NCBI GenBank assembly: GCA_037693485.1
Contig: CM075346.1
Location: 14,847,501 to 14,911,500, forward strand
Source of the DNA: Kitagawia praeruptora
Lineage: Eukaryota > Streptophyta > Magnoliopsida > Apiales > Apiaceae
DNA: 64,000 nucleotides
Direction: 5' to 3'
Within the stretch, counting starts at the first letter, position 1. Each line of letters opens with the position of its first letter. Positions 1 through 10,244 of this stretch are shown here, piece after piece. The notes beneath the pieces are model-generated. The model made no database searches, had not been told where the DNA came from, and saw nothing but the letters and a program-made list of their open reading frames with translations. Position numbers and translations under genes: made by a program.

Positions 1-576
1 TGCCTTGTCAAGTTTGTAGACATGATTTGGAAATTTTGGATCGACAAATCCAGGTGGCTGTTCCACATATACTTCCTCATTAAGTTTGCCATTTAGAAAA
101 GCACTCTTTACATCCATCTAGTATACCTTGAATTTTGAATGAGCTGCAAATGCAAGAAACATTCTGATTGCTTCCAATCTTGCTACAGGTGCAAAGGTCT
201 CATCATAATCAATGCCTTCTTCCTGAGAATAACCCTTGGCCACCAGTCTTGCTTTGCTTCTTACAATCATACCAGATTCATCTAGCTTGTTTCTGAAAAC
301 CCATCTTGCACCAATAATAGATCTATCTTTAGGTCTTGGTACAAGTTTCCAGACTTTGTTTCTCTCAAACTCATTTAACTCTTCCTGCATTGCAATTACC
401 CAATCAGGATCCTGTAAGGCTTCTTCAACCTTCTTAGGTTCATTCTTTGAGAGAAAACAACTATACAAGCATTCATTTTGAATTGATCTTCTAGTTCGAA
501 CACCACTATTTGGATCACCAATAATCAAATCTTCAGTATGATGCTTTGTCCATTTTCTAGCAGGTGGTAGATTAAC
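1..576 (-). pseudogene. Copia copy A: reverse transcriptase part of pol, 3' piece
   Basis: This is the left-hand part of the pol gene of Copia copy A. It runs off the window at position 1. The translation on the minus strand matches the RVT_2-type reverse transcriptase of the intact copy C in this window (VWKLVPRP, ARWVFRNKLDESG, KARLVAKGYSQEEGIDYDET). The frame is closed at its right end because a CACTA transposon was inserted at 577, so this piece and 5526-7172 were once one gene. The catalytic YVDD box of RT lies outside the window for this copy. A stop near position 120 replaces the Gln that precedes the MDVKSAF motif in copy C. Non-functional. Assignment to the Copia superfamily is certain from the domain order integrase before RT. 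Confidence 0.93.
574..576. repeat. 3-bp target-site duplication AAC, left
   Basis: AAC precedes the CACTA end here and recurs directly after the other end at 5526-5528. In copy C the same place is uninterrupted. Three-base duplications are the rule for CACTA transposons. Confidence 0.9.
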
Positions 577-607
577 CACTACGCCATAAACGCACATACG
601 CAAACCC
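577..607 (+). repeat. CACTA left terminal inverted repeat
   Basis: The first 13 bases are identical to the complement of the right end. The next stretch aligns with small differences (GCACATACGCAA against GAGCATACGCAA), giving a terminal repeat of about 30 bp. Confidence 0.9.
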
Positions 608-1085
608 CATTTTCAGTTGCGTAAGGCCTGAAAAACGTTGCGTAAGGTCTTACGCAACGCTTTTGGGGCGTTACCAATACTGGCGTTGCGTAAGACCCCT
701 AACACAACGCTTTTCCAAGCTATTGCAACACTTCGAAAGCATTGCATAAGAGGCCTTATGCAACACCAAAAGCATGCAAACGCAACACTTCATGGGGTTG
801 CATAAGATGTTTCAGCCATGTCAGCATGCTGACATGGAAGCAAGGTGCCACGTCAGCATGCTGACATGGAAGCAAGGTGCCACGTCAGCACTGGGGCCCA
901 CATGCCACATCAACAGTATGGTCCACATGCCACGTCAGCAGTGGGACCCACATTGCCACATCAGCAATGGGTTCCACTATCTAACGCAACGCTATTTTGT
1001 GTCTAATGCAACGCTAATTTTTTTTTTAAGCAACACTATTCTTCTCAAATGCAACATTAAACAGAGTCAAATGCAACGTTTTTTA
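608..1085 (+). repeat. CACTA left subterminal repeat region
   Basis: Contains several copies of a GCGTTGCGTAAG-type motif in both orientations (608-770). A block of CACGTCAGCA / GCTGACATGG repeats follows with GTGGGACCCAC-like spacers (820-965), then CTAATGCAACGCT motifs (980-1080). The same motifs fill the right subterminal region. Short apparent ORFs here are artefacts of the repeats. Confidence 0.8.
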
Positions 1086-1221
1086 TAAAAAATTTGAAAT
1101 GGCAGTTTTGTTCATACATAATACAAGCCTGTCCAATCCAAAACAACAACTTCAAATTTCCTAAATAATGCAACCAAAAAAACTACTTAACAACTTTACA
1201 ACCAAGTTATACTACTACTAG

Positions 1222-1426
1222 CTAAAAACTATAGAATAAAAGCCCTAAGAAGTTCTGCTGATCAAAGAATAAAAGCTGTTCTGCTTCCTCTTCTTCCTCC
1301 ACTTCTTCCTGATTAAATTGGTTTACAGTAGGGGTTGGCCTATCAGAGATAAGTGCATCATGTCTGGTAAGAAGTTTCTGTAGCTGGTCATTTAGCTCAA
1401 CTGCTTCTTACACCACCTTCTCATCA
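1222..1426 (-). pseudogene. Terminal exon-like remnant inside the CACTA element
   Basis: On the minus strand a T-rich tract ending in CTAG (1427-1440) looks like a 3' splice site. It is followed by a frame that runs to a TAG at 1222-1224, with one internal TAA at 1408-1410. The peptide has a short helical, Leu-rich start (VELNDQLQKLLTRHDAL) and an acidic run (EEVEEEEEAEQ). Together with the leader at 2840-3370 and a 24-nt exon-like piece near 2392-2415 (flanked by TCTGCAG and GTAAGA) it suggests a spliced minus-strand gene. It may be a TnpA-like gene of the element or a captured host gene. I do not recognise the product. Confidence 0.4.
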
Positions 1427-1830
1427 CTAGAAAAAAAAAAGACGGGATCAGTATGTCTTTCAAACAACAAACGGGATATGTTCTTGCACGAATTACCAAA
1501 TCCAGTTCAAACAGATCTTAGCATTTTAAAATAAAGAAGAAGCAGATCAAATATTGCGGCAAAAACTAACATAATGGTTTAAGCTAATTCTGATGGGAAC
1601 TTACTAATGTCATTGTGCTAATTCTAAATGAAATACACAAATAGGAAACAAAAAAACACAGGTAAGAATTCTAAAGGTAATTCTAATGAAGACTTAAGTT
1701 TTTTTGTCGTTCCTACATTGCTAGTTTCCTTGTAACTCTTTTCTATTAGTTAATGGAAAGAGACAGATTGAAGTTCTTTTGAATTACCAGGGGAATAGCC
1801 AGGAAAATAGGCTTAGTGGGGTCAAAAAAT

Positions 1831-1927
1831 AATACTCCGTAATACTTATTTAACTAAAACTAATAACTTATAAATTTGAATATTTAAAACTTAATAAACA
1901 ATTAATTCAAAAATACTTACATGACTA
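1831..1927 (+). repeat. 97-bp direct repeat in CACTA, copy 1
   Basis: Starts AATACTCCGTAATACTTATT and is almost identical to 2680-2777. Both copies are AT-rich and non-coding. Confidence 0.85.
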
Positions 1928-2679
1928 TTTCATCAATGAAGTGGAAAACTATCTAATAAAAAAATCACAAAAATTAATGATTAAAAAAAATAGGAGACAA
2001 AGGAGACTGAAATCTGAACACAATTAAGTGATGGTTACATGTATTAAAATGGTATGAGATGATTTTGCAAACAGGTCACCAATATTCAAGAAACATTGAA
2101 AGTATTATAACATGAAAGAACGAAAAAATCATATTAAAGGTACTTGACTAACGTGTCAAAATGCTCAATAATCAATATATTCAATCAAATTTATAGTTCA
2201 TTTAAGATTACTTAAACTGCTCATATCAATACAACACATGATAACTGCACATGCACATTCAAATAAATTCAACAGAATTTCAAACTAGTTAAAATATAGC
2301 TGCTAAGTTATTCAATCATGGTAAAAAATTCATAATTCATGCAGAATTAGGCAACTTTGAACACAGTAATTTTTCGGCCTTTCTTACCTGCTTCTGATTT
2401 ATGGACCTTCCCTGCAGAATCTTTATAATGTTAACTTAGGCTTTGTATGAAACTCACTTTAAAATTTAAACTGTTAAGGCCAAGCTAGATGCTCAGGCTG
2501 AACAATCCATCGACATAGTTTTTGACAGGACAACCAATACACTGACAATTACTGATAGTGGTACTTGCCAAACCAAAGCTGGTAATTAGTGGTATTAAGA
2601 AGCATGTTCTGATATTCACCTAATAAACTAGAATACCTTAGTTTGTGCTAATGAGACAGTAAAATATTTAACTAAAAAT

Positions 2680-2777
2680 AATACTCCGTAATACTTATTT
2701 AACTAAAAATAATAACTTATAAATTCGAATATTTAAAACTTAATAAACAATTAATTCAAAAATACTTACATGACTAT
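2680..2777 (+). repeat. 97-bp direct repeat in CACTA, copy 2
   Basis: Second copy of 1831-1927 with only a few substitutions by eye. The 750 bp between the copies is AT-rich with no clear ORF. Confidence 0.85.
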
Positions 2778-2839
2778 CAAATTAGAGATATAGATCATAA
2801 CCTAAGCCCATGGATTTAACCAAACCTCAAGGGTCTTAC

Positions 2840-3370
2840 CTGGTTAACTCAATCACGGACTGAGTTAACACTCCGAGTTAGCGCCGAGTCGCCCGAGTTA
2901 CTCACTGAGTCGAAATAGATCGGCCGAGTTTCAAGCAATTTTGGTACGATCTATGATAGATAACACCATGACACGACCATTTCAGCCTCCTATAATACAT
3001 TTCTCAACAAAACTGGTTAGGGTTTCAAAAATAAACAATGAAAAATTCACAATTGTGTGTGAGTGAGGGAGTATATATAATTTAGATGTCGAATTTGAGT
3101 TGAATCCATCGATTTATAAAGAAAATCGATGATAAATGTCTCAGATCCTTTTATTCTAACCAATCGCAACCTCAAAGTATCAATTAACTTGATTAATAGA
3201 TACATAGAGATATATAATATACTGTATATAGTGTTTAATCGCCGGAGAGATCTAGAAATTAGGGTTCTAAGAAGAGAAATGAAGAGAAATGATAGAGTCG
3301 CGGCGAGAGAGGACAGAGAGAGAGATTTAGGGTTTGAGAATAGGAGAGGCGAATAAATAGTACACATGAA
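2840..3370 (-). pseudogene. 5' leader and first exon-like region of a gene inside CACTA
   Basis: Read on the minus strand this looks like a plant gene start. It has a CT-rich leader with AAACCCTAA and GAACCCTAA telobox-type motifs (about 3330 and 3265), then several short frames, and ends at 2840 in CCAG followed by GTAAGA, a strong 5' splice site. The frame of about 106 codons at 3047-3367 on this strand, and its mirror on plus, are probably leader sequence rather than protein. Any gene would run left towards the exon at 1222-1426. Whether this is captured host DNA or the element's own gene cannot be told from the sequence. Confidence 0.4.
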
Positions 3371-3971
3371 ACCGTGTAGCGTTAGTATATGTATTTTAAC
3401 AAATAAACTGTGTAGATTAATCTCACGTTATGATCAATGGATGAGATCTTTTAGGGTTTAGTAAATGGGCTGGGTCAAGAGTTGTAGCTGGATTGGGCTG
3501 TTTGGATGGGTCGAATATGACAAAAAATAAATCAGAAAATAATATCTTTTTATGAAAATAATTTTGAGAAATAAAAATATATGTATATATATATATATAA
3601 TAACTATATAATAATATATAGATACTTGAAAATATTCTAATGTTTTGATTCTTTGTATATGAATTTAAATATCACAATTGTATCTCAGAAATATTTTCGA
3701 AATTAATTCAAAGATATTTATTCGAATAGTTCTATCTAATTGATCAAATAATAAGAATCTCAATAAAACTCGATAAAGTTTCATATGTTATCATTATCGA
3801 TGAATCTGAGTTTTAGAGTCCCTTAAAATTCGATCAAGAAGATCTCTTTTTCGTGAGATAATTATGATAAATATTTTCACAAAATATATAAATATAAATA
3901 ATATCTATTATATATATATAATAGCCCAACAAGGGGCTATACTTGATGAGAAAATATATATCTAAAAAATT
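3371..3971. other. AT-rich non-coding part of the CACTA element
   Basis: Very AT-rich with TA microsatellite runs (near 3580 and 3910). No ORF, splice signal or repeat family recognised. Confidence 0.6.
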
Positions 3972-4655
3972 AATATATATCTAATATAATGATATTCCCC
4001 AAGTTTCAGAAAATAAAAAATTAATTTGATTGGAGATTTAGTAGATCACTACTATTTTCAATATGACTCGTAACTAGTGCTTTGTTACGAATTATTGTTT
4101 CTATTTTTTAAAAAATATTTTTGAACGATCCAACCATACGGATGTCAATATATATCTAATATAATGATATTCCCCAAGTTTCAGAAAATAAAAAATTAAT
4201 TTGATGGGAGATCTTAGTAGATCATTACTATTTTCAATATGACTCGTAACAAGTGCTTTGTTACGGATTATTGTTTCTATTTTTTAAAAAATATTTTTGA
4301 ACGATCCAACCATACGGATGTCAATATATATCTAATATAATGATATTCCCCAAGTTTCAGAAAATAAAAAATTAATTTGATGGGAGATCTTAGTAGATCA
4401 TTACTATTTTCAATATGACTCGTAACAAGTGCTTTGTTACGGATTATTGTTTCTATTTTTTAAAAAATATTTTTGAACGATCCAACCGTACGGATGTCAA
4501 TATATATCTAATATAATGATATTCCCCAAGTTTCAGAAAATAAAAAATTAATTTAATTGGAGATATTAGTAGATCACTACTATTTTCAATATGACTCGTA
4601 ACTAGTGCTTTGTTACGGATTATTGTTTCTATTTTTTAAAAAATAAATAAATATC
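3972..4655 (+). repeat. 176-bp tandem repeat, about 3.9 units, inside CACTA
   Basis: Units begin at about 3972, 4147, 4323 and 4499 (spacing 175-176 bp) with AATATATATCTAATATAATG. Each contains a GACTCGTAAC...GTGCTTTGTTACG segment and ends in TTTTTTAAAAAATATTTTTGA. The last unit is cut short and leads into the right subterminal region. Units differ by a few substitutions only, so the array expanded recently. Confidence 0.9.
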
Positions 4656-5345
4656 TAATGCAACACTTCAAACAGCAAATGCAACACTACTGATACCTAA
4701 TGCAACACTTCTGCCACGTCAGCAAATGCCACGTCAGCATTAGTGGGTCCCACTTCTGCCACGTCAGCAATTGTGGGTCCCACAATTGCCACGTCAGCAT
4801 GATGGGCCTCCTGCCACGTCACCCTTGTGGGTCCCACACTGCCACGTCAGCAGTGGTGGGTCCCACATCTGCCACGTCATATTTTTTTAAAAAAATATAA
4901 ATTTATCTAATGCAACACTTCAAACAGCAAATGCAACACTACAGGTATCTAATGCAACGCTTTCTACCACGTCAGCAAATGCCATGTCAGCAATGGTGGG
5001 CCCCACTTCTGCCACGTCAGCATGATGGGTCTCCTGCCACGTCACCCTTGTGGGTCCCACAATGCCACGTCAGCAGTTGTGGGGCCCACATCTGCCACGT
5101 CATTTTTAAAAAAAAATATGAATATATCTAATGCAACACTTCAAAGAGCAAACGCAACACTACTGGTATCTAATGCAACGTTTTTTGCCACGTCAGCAAA
5201 TGCCACGTCAGCAAAGGTGGGCCCCACTTCTGCCACGTCAGCAAATGTGGGTCCCACATGTGCCACGTCAGCAAATGCCACGTCAGCACATGTGGGCCCC
5301 ACTCGTGCCACGTCACCATTTATAAAAATAAAAAATTATCTAACG
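4656..5345 (+). repeat. CACTA right subterminal region: three ~215-250-bp tandem blocks
   Basis: Three tandem blocks start at about 4656, 4906 and 5127, each with ATCTAATGCAACACTTCAAA. Inside each are several TGCCACGTCAGCA units alternating with GTGGGTCCCAC spacers. I count about 18 CCACGTCA cores. The open frames seen through here (for example 4700-4900, 4910-5131, 5022-5390) are repeat artefacts. The likely role is binding of transposase, and perhaps of host bZIP proteins that read ACGT cores. Confidence 0.85.
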
Positions 5346-5495
5346 CAACGCCATCAGTTAGTGTTGCATAATGTGAAACACTGTGGGTAATACGCAACGC
5401 TAATCTATATCTAACGCAACACCAATTCAGCTCAGTTGCAAAAGACCCAAAACTTCTATCTAACGAAACGCTTTCTGTGCAACGCTTTGTAAAAA

Positions 5496-5525
5496 GGGTT
5501 GCGTATGCTCACTTATGGCGTAGTG
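5496..5525 (-). repeat. CACTA right terminal inverted repeat
   Basis: Ends GGCGTAGTG at 5525. Its complement starts CACTACGCCATAA like the left end. Confidence 0.9.
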
Positions 5526-5528
5526 AAC
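5526..5528. repeat. 3-bp target-site duplication AAC, right
   Basis: Repeats 574-576 and restores the copia pol sequence on the far side of the transposon. Confidence 0.9.
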
Positions 5529-7172
5529 TCTGCTAGTCTCTCCCCCTAAGTTAGTGGTATCTCTTGTAGAAGAATTCTCTCTGCCTTCAATAACTCCCCT
5601 TTGATCAATAGAATCAGTAAATTCCATATTGCTGCTAGTTACTGATCTTTCCTCAGTAGACTCTGAAAAGTCAGTTCCTGATGGAGTAGACTCTGAATAG
5701 CTAGTCTGCTCCTGATGATCACTTTGTTCTCTTTGATTTATTTGCTCCCCCTCAACAGTAGCATTCCTTTGAGAAGCAATAGAAATTCCTTTTGGAGAAC
5801 CTTCATCATCACTAGAGAGTATCTCAGAATTCTTCAGATTTTCAAATTCCAATTTGTCATGGCTTTCATCAGTTTGCAGAATTCCAAATTTCTTATCATC
5901 AAATGCAACATGAATTGATTCCATAACAATGTGAGTTCTGAGATTATAAACTTTGAAGGCCTTAGATGCTGAATATCCTAGAAAGATTGCTTCATCCGAT
6001 TTGGCTTCAAATTTTCCAAGTTGTTCTGGATGAACTTTTAGGACATAGCATTTGCATCCAAAAATGTGAAAGTATTTCACACTTGGTTTCTTTTCTTTGA
6101 TCATCTCATAGGGAGTTTTTCCATGACTGTTTACCAAGGTACAGTTTTGAGTGAAACATGCAGTGTTAATAGCTTCTGCCCAAAAGTAGGTTGGAAGTTT
6201 TGCATCTGCAAGCATGGTTCTTGCTGCCTCTATGAGAGTCATGCTCTTTCTTTCCACTACACCATTCTATTGAGGTGTACCAGGTGCAGAAAACTGTTGA
6301 GTGATTCCATTGTCTGCACAAAACCCCTCCATTGTAGAATTCTTGAATTCTGTACCATTGTCACTCCTAAGTACTTTGACTTTGTACTCAGAGTTATTCT
6401 GAATATTCTTGACAAGTTCAATGATTTGCTGAGGAGCTTCATCCTTCTTGTGTAGAAAGAACACCCATGTGAACCTTGTGAAATTATCCACTATCACTAG
6501 AGCAAATCTTTTCTTGCTAATAGACATAATGTTTACTAGACCAAACAGATCAAGATGTAGCATGTGAAATGGTTCAGTAATTGAATTCTCAGTCTTGCTC
6601 TTAAAAGTGGTTCTTCTTTGCTTTCCAAGCTGACATGCATCACAAAGTCCATCTTGCACATAATTTGCCTGAGGTAGGCCTCTCACCAGATTGTGCTTAA
6701 CAAGTTGATTAAGCTTCTTGAAATTAAGATGTGAGAGCTTCTTGTGCCAATTCCAGCTTTCATCACTTGTTGCTTTGCTGTAGAGACATCTAACAATTCC
6801 TTTAGATGTATCACTTAAGCTGGCTTCATATATGTTACCATGTCTTTGACCAGTTAGAACAATGTCTCCATTCTGCATATTCAAGATTTTTCATCCTTCT
6901 CTGTCAAAGATTGATTTGTAACCTTTATCACCCAGTTGACTTATGTTTAAAAGAGTATGTTTCAAGCCTTCAACCAGTGCTACATTTTCTATGATGACAT
7001 TCCCAAAAACAATTGAGCCATATCCCAGAGTTTCTCCTTTGTTGCCATCTCCAAAAGATATTACTGGGCCAGCTTTCCTCTCAAACTTTGTAAGCGGGGA
7101 CTTCTTTCCAGTCATATGTCCAGAGCATCCACTGTCCAAGATAATTGAATACTTCTTTCCTGTGCCCTGCAA
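5526..7172 (-). pseudogene. Copia copy A: protease and integrase part of pol
   Basis: The N-terminal two-thirds of the pol gene of copy A, reading leftward from 7172. It begins with an aspartic-protease DSG motif (ILDSGCSGHMTG). The GAG-pre-integrase zinc motif follows (HKKLSHLNF ... CDACQLGKQRR), then the integrase core with its D, D and E positions in HLDLFG, LRSDNGTEF and VERKS contexts, then the Ser-rich linker. The frame is broken by a stop at 6891 (Cys codon changed to TGA), a TAG at about 6267 (Gln in copy C), and finally by the CACTA insertion at 5525. Otherwise it is close to the intact pol at 30630-33962. The integrase ERK motif has become ERKS. Confidence 0.93.
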
Positions 7173-7183
7173 ACAAAAAGTAA

Positions 7184-9475
7184 CTAGTTAGAATTTTTTA
7201 GGACCCAACTTTGATTGGATCCTTTCTTACTAGATTTAAAAACAACAGGCTTTGAAGATTTTGCTTTTACTTTACCTATTGCAGAGTCAACCTTAGACTC
7301 TGATTTCACAAACTCTTTGTGACTAGGAGTTTCAGATTTCAGAGAATAATAGTCATAATACAGTTCATGATATTCTCTACACATGTAAATGGAATGAAGT
7401 AAACTACCACAATGATAACAAGATTTTTGTGGTTGGTATTGAATTTTCTGAGTCTTGGGGAATCTGGACTCAGTTTTCCAAGAAGGTTTTTGATTGTAGT
7501 CTAGGGCCAAATGATTATGATTTCCACACTTATAGCATTTTTTCCTAGGTGCATCAGGTACATTCTTGTAATTATTCTCTTTGTTAATACCCTCTTTTCC
7601 ATTCCTATTTTTTTTGATCTTGCTAGAATCTGAAAGACCATCTAATCTCTGTTTCAACTGAGACTTAGACAGAAACCCTATGTTTACATTCTTAGGTTTC
7701 TCTAACACTTTCTTATCTGAATTACTATTGTTAATCCTTTTGTGTACAACAGGGGTACCTTTTGAATCAACAAATTTAACATGATTAGGTTCAGAAACAA
7801 TTTTCTTACCTTCAGATTTAGATGTGCTAGCTTCTACTTTAATATCATCAATGACAATAGCTACTTTTTGTTCTTGTCTAGCCTTATCAAAACCTAAACC
7901 ATTAACCTTACCACGAATTCCATTTTCGATGATTTCTTGTGTCTTTTTACCAGAAATGTTAATGGTCTTAATCACATCTCTCTCTTCCTCTAGTTCTTTT
8001 CTGACATAGTCATAAGCCTCAAAAATAACACAGTAATCATGCTTAGCTTTATCAGAACTTAACTTGTATTCTTCCATTTGAATTAACTCATATTCAAGAA
8101 AATTATTTCTATCAACTAACTTATCATTCTTAACCTTAAGTTCATCTCTTTCACTAGTAAGAATTCTAAAATTAGTCATAAGATTCTTAAACTCAGCATG
8201 GATAGATTTAATTTCACCAGAATTTAAGCTATCAAATGAATCAAGAGAGTGAAGTGATACCTTAATAGAGGATGGAGAAGTTTTCTTTGGAGATCCAGGT
8301 TTATCTGAAACATTTGCCATCAGTGCAATGTTGTCATAATCCAATTCATCTTCAGAATCACTAGAATCAGCCCAATCCTTCTGTGTGACCATAAGTGCAT
8401 TACCCTTTACTGAATTCCTAGGTTTCTTACACTCACTAGCAAAGTGTCCAAGCTCACTGCAATTAAAGCACTTGATCTTAGCCTTATCAAGCTTGACAAT
8501 TGTACTTTTGCCTTTGTCACTCTTCTTCTCCTCCTTCTTTTGAAAAGGTCCTTTGCTAAATCTTCCCCGATTAAATCTTCCTTTCTTGAAGGCTTTAGCA
8601 AACATAGCAAAGAGTTCCTGCATCTCAGATTCAGAATCATTGTTGTTAGAGTTCATATCAGTAGTCTCTGACTCAGAACTTTCTTTGCTTTTCTTCTTCC
8701 TTGAGTTCTTTACAGCAGTCTCTTCATGCTATTCTTCCGGAAGCTTCTTTAATTCAGATTGAGCAGTAAGTGCAACAGTCTTCATCTTTCCTTCACTCCT
8801 GCTCTTCTTCTATTTCTTGTCAAGTTCATAAGCTCTTAGTTTTCCATATACTGCCTCTAATGATATCTCATCCAGATCATTAGCTTCCTCAATCGCAGAT
8901 ATCTTCTCATTGTAGAAATCAGACAAAGCTTTCATGAACTTTGTATTCATATCCTCCAAGTCATAATATTTACCATGCATGGCCATCTCATTTATGAGTT
9001 TTGTAAACCTATCAAAGGTATCAGTAAGTGACTCACCAGACTTGGATTCAAAGTACTCATACTGTTGTATAAGTAGTGTCCTCATATTCTTCCTGACAGG
9101 CTTAGTACCTTCACAGTAAACCTTAAGATTATCCCATATATCCTTAGCAGTTTTACAAGAGAGAACATAGTTAGTGAGAACAGAATCAAGACTGTTGAAT
9201 AATATGTTTCTCACTTTAGCATCTTTAAGAACATTCTCCTTGTCCTTATCTGACCACTCAGATTTTGGCTTCTCTACTGTATGTTCTGGAACAACCACAC
9301 CATCAACAGTTGCTTGTCCAACGACCTTTGTTGGAACAAAAGGTCCATCTCTGATTCTGTCAAGATAATCAGGATCTGTTGCTTCCAGATGATGCAACAT
9401 CTTTACTTCCCATAGAGTATATTCGTTTCTCTTGAGCATAGGAATCTTAGTATTCCCATCCTTGTAACCAGACAT
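7184..9475 (-). pseudogene. Copia copy A: gag
   Basis: Structural Gag gene of copy A, start ATG at 9475 (MSGYKDGNTKIPMLKRNEYTLW, as in copies B and C). The first ~230 codons are the UBN2-type copia Gag domain. A CCHC zinc knuckle follows (CFNCSELGHFASEC), then a long charged, helical region. A second knuckle has lost its final Cys (CYKCGNHNHLALDY), and a third motif (CYHCGSLLHSIYMC) is kept. Two Gln-to-TAG stops (near 8810 and 8730) break the frame. The gene ends at 7184, eleven bases before the pol frame, exactly as in copy C. Confidence 0.92.
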
Positions 9476-9508
9476 GATTGCAGATCTTTATGATTATTCG
9501 AAATCAAC

Positions 9509-9524
9509 CTGCTCTGATACCAAT
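9509..9524 (-). other. Primer-binding site of copy A
   Basis: CCTGCTCTGATACCAA on the plus strand, the complement of TTGGTATCAGAGCAGG, matches the 3' end of initiator-Met tRNA. It lies next to the LTR. Confidence 0.88.
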
Positions 9525-10244
9525 TATTAACTCGAATAACTTGTAGAAGGGGGGGTTGAATACAAGTTATATAATCGTGTCTGATTTTTGCTTCATTATA
9601 TGAACAAGAATAAACGAATGAATCAAACCCTGTTTGTATTAATAAGATCAAATACAAACTCTACCAAAGGTGTACAATACCTTTAGCAGCTGCTGACAAA
9701 ATAAATTTCTCTCTGTTTGCACTCTCGTATACTTACGATTACAAACCTCACGAACTAACTATTTTTACAATGACATAGAGAGAGTATTTATAATGCTACC
9801 TATCAACTAATAACAGAAAGATAATCTAAACATGACAATGTTCTGCCGTCCAGTTAATAGTTTCCATCAATAAAAAATTCTTCCCTTCATAATATCTTCT
9901 TGCTTGTTCCTCAAACAAAGATCCTGTTTTATAGCACTTGCCAGTTTCTGTAGCATCCATAATGACATCATTAGTAACACGACTGATATCAGGATTTCAT
10001 CTTGCATCAGGATCTAACCATCCTATCAGTACTTGATCAGTATTTGTCTTGACGTATTAGGATTCGATCTCAGTTCCTGACATGTAGTACTCGATGCACT
10101 GTTCATTCCTGACTAAACTTTACAGATAACTGTCTAACACATATTTCCTATACAAAGTGCTAAATCCTTTATAAGATCAGGATATACAAGAAGTATAAGT
10201 AAAATTCTATTCTTAACATCACAACTCAGGAATTATTCCTAACA
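9525..10244 (-). repeat. Copia copy A 5' LTR
   Basis: 720-bp LTR read on the minus strand from TGTTAGGAATAATTC (10244) to the primer site. The last base pair has decayed (ends TTAATA where C ends TTAACA). A TATA-like ATTTATAAT lies at 9786-9794. The upstream half is rich in CTGAT/ATCAG motifs. The five bases after the LTR are TCCTC (10245-10249). The matching copy of this target duplication should be to the left of the window. Confidence 0.92.
9786..9794 (-). promoter_or_regulatory. TATA-like box in copy A LTR
   Basis: ATTATAAAT on the minus strand, at the same place as 27986-27994 in the intact copy C. It probably positions transcription start of the element. Confidence 0.6.

Larger units (their letters stand above)
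577..5525. mobile_element. Non-autonomous CACTA (En/Spm-type) DNA transposon, 4,949 bp
   Basis: Both ends carry the CACTA signature in inverted orientation (CACTACGCCATAA at 577; its complement ends at 5525). They are flanked by the 3-bp duplication AAC, and the empty site is seen in copies B and C. Both subterminal regions are dense in short repeats (variants of GCGTTGCGTAAG, CTAATGCAACAC and TGCCACGTCAGCA), the usual transposase-binding layout of CACTA elements. I find no TnpD/Transposase_21 coding sequence, so the element would need a transposase in trans. The interior holds a decayed minus-strand spliced gene (about 1222-3370), a 97-bp direct repeat and a 176-bp tandem repeat. Insertion post-dates copy A, whose pol it splits. 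Confidence 0.94.

Noticed and set aside
3047..3367. 106-codon minus frame in the CACTA element as a protein gene
   Set aside because: Composition is that of a CT-rich plant 5' leader. The frame is Ser/Leu-rich by base bias and overlaps a plus frame of equal weakness.
4700..5390. Regularly spaced repeats that recall a CRISPR array, with overlapping open frames
   Set aside because: The units are subterminal repeats of a CACTA transposon in a plant genome. Spacers are themselves repeats, and no cas genes exist.
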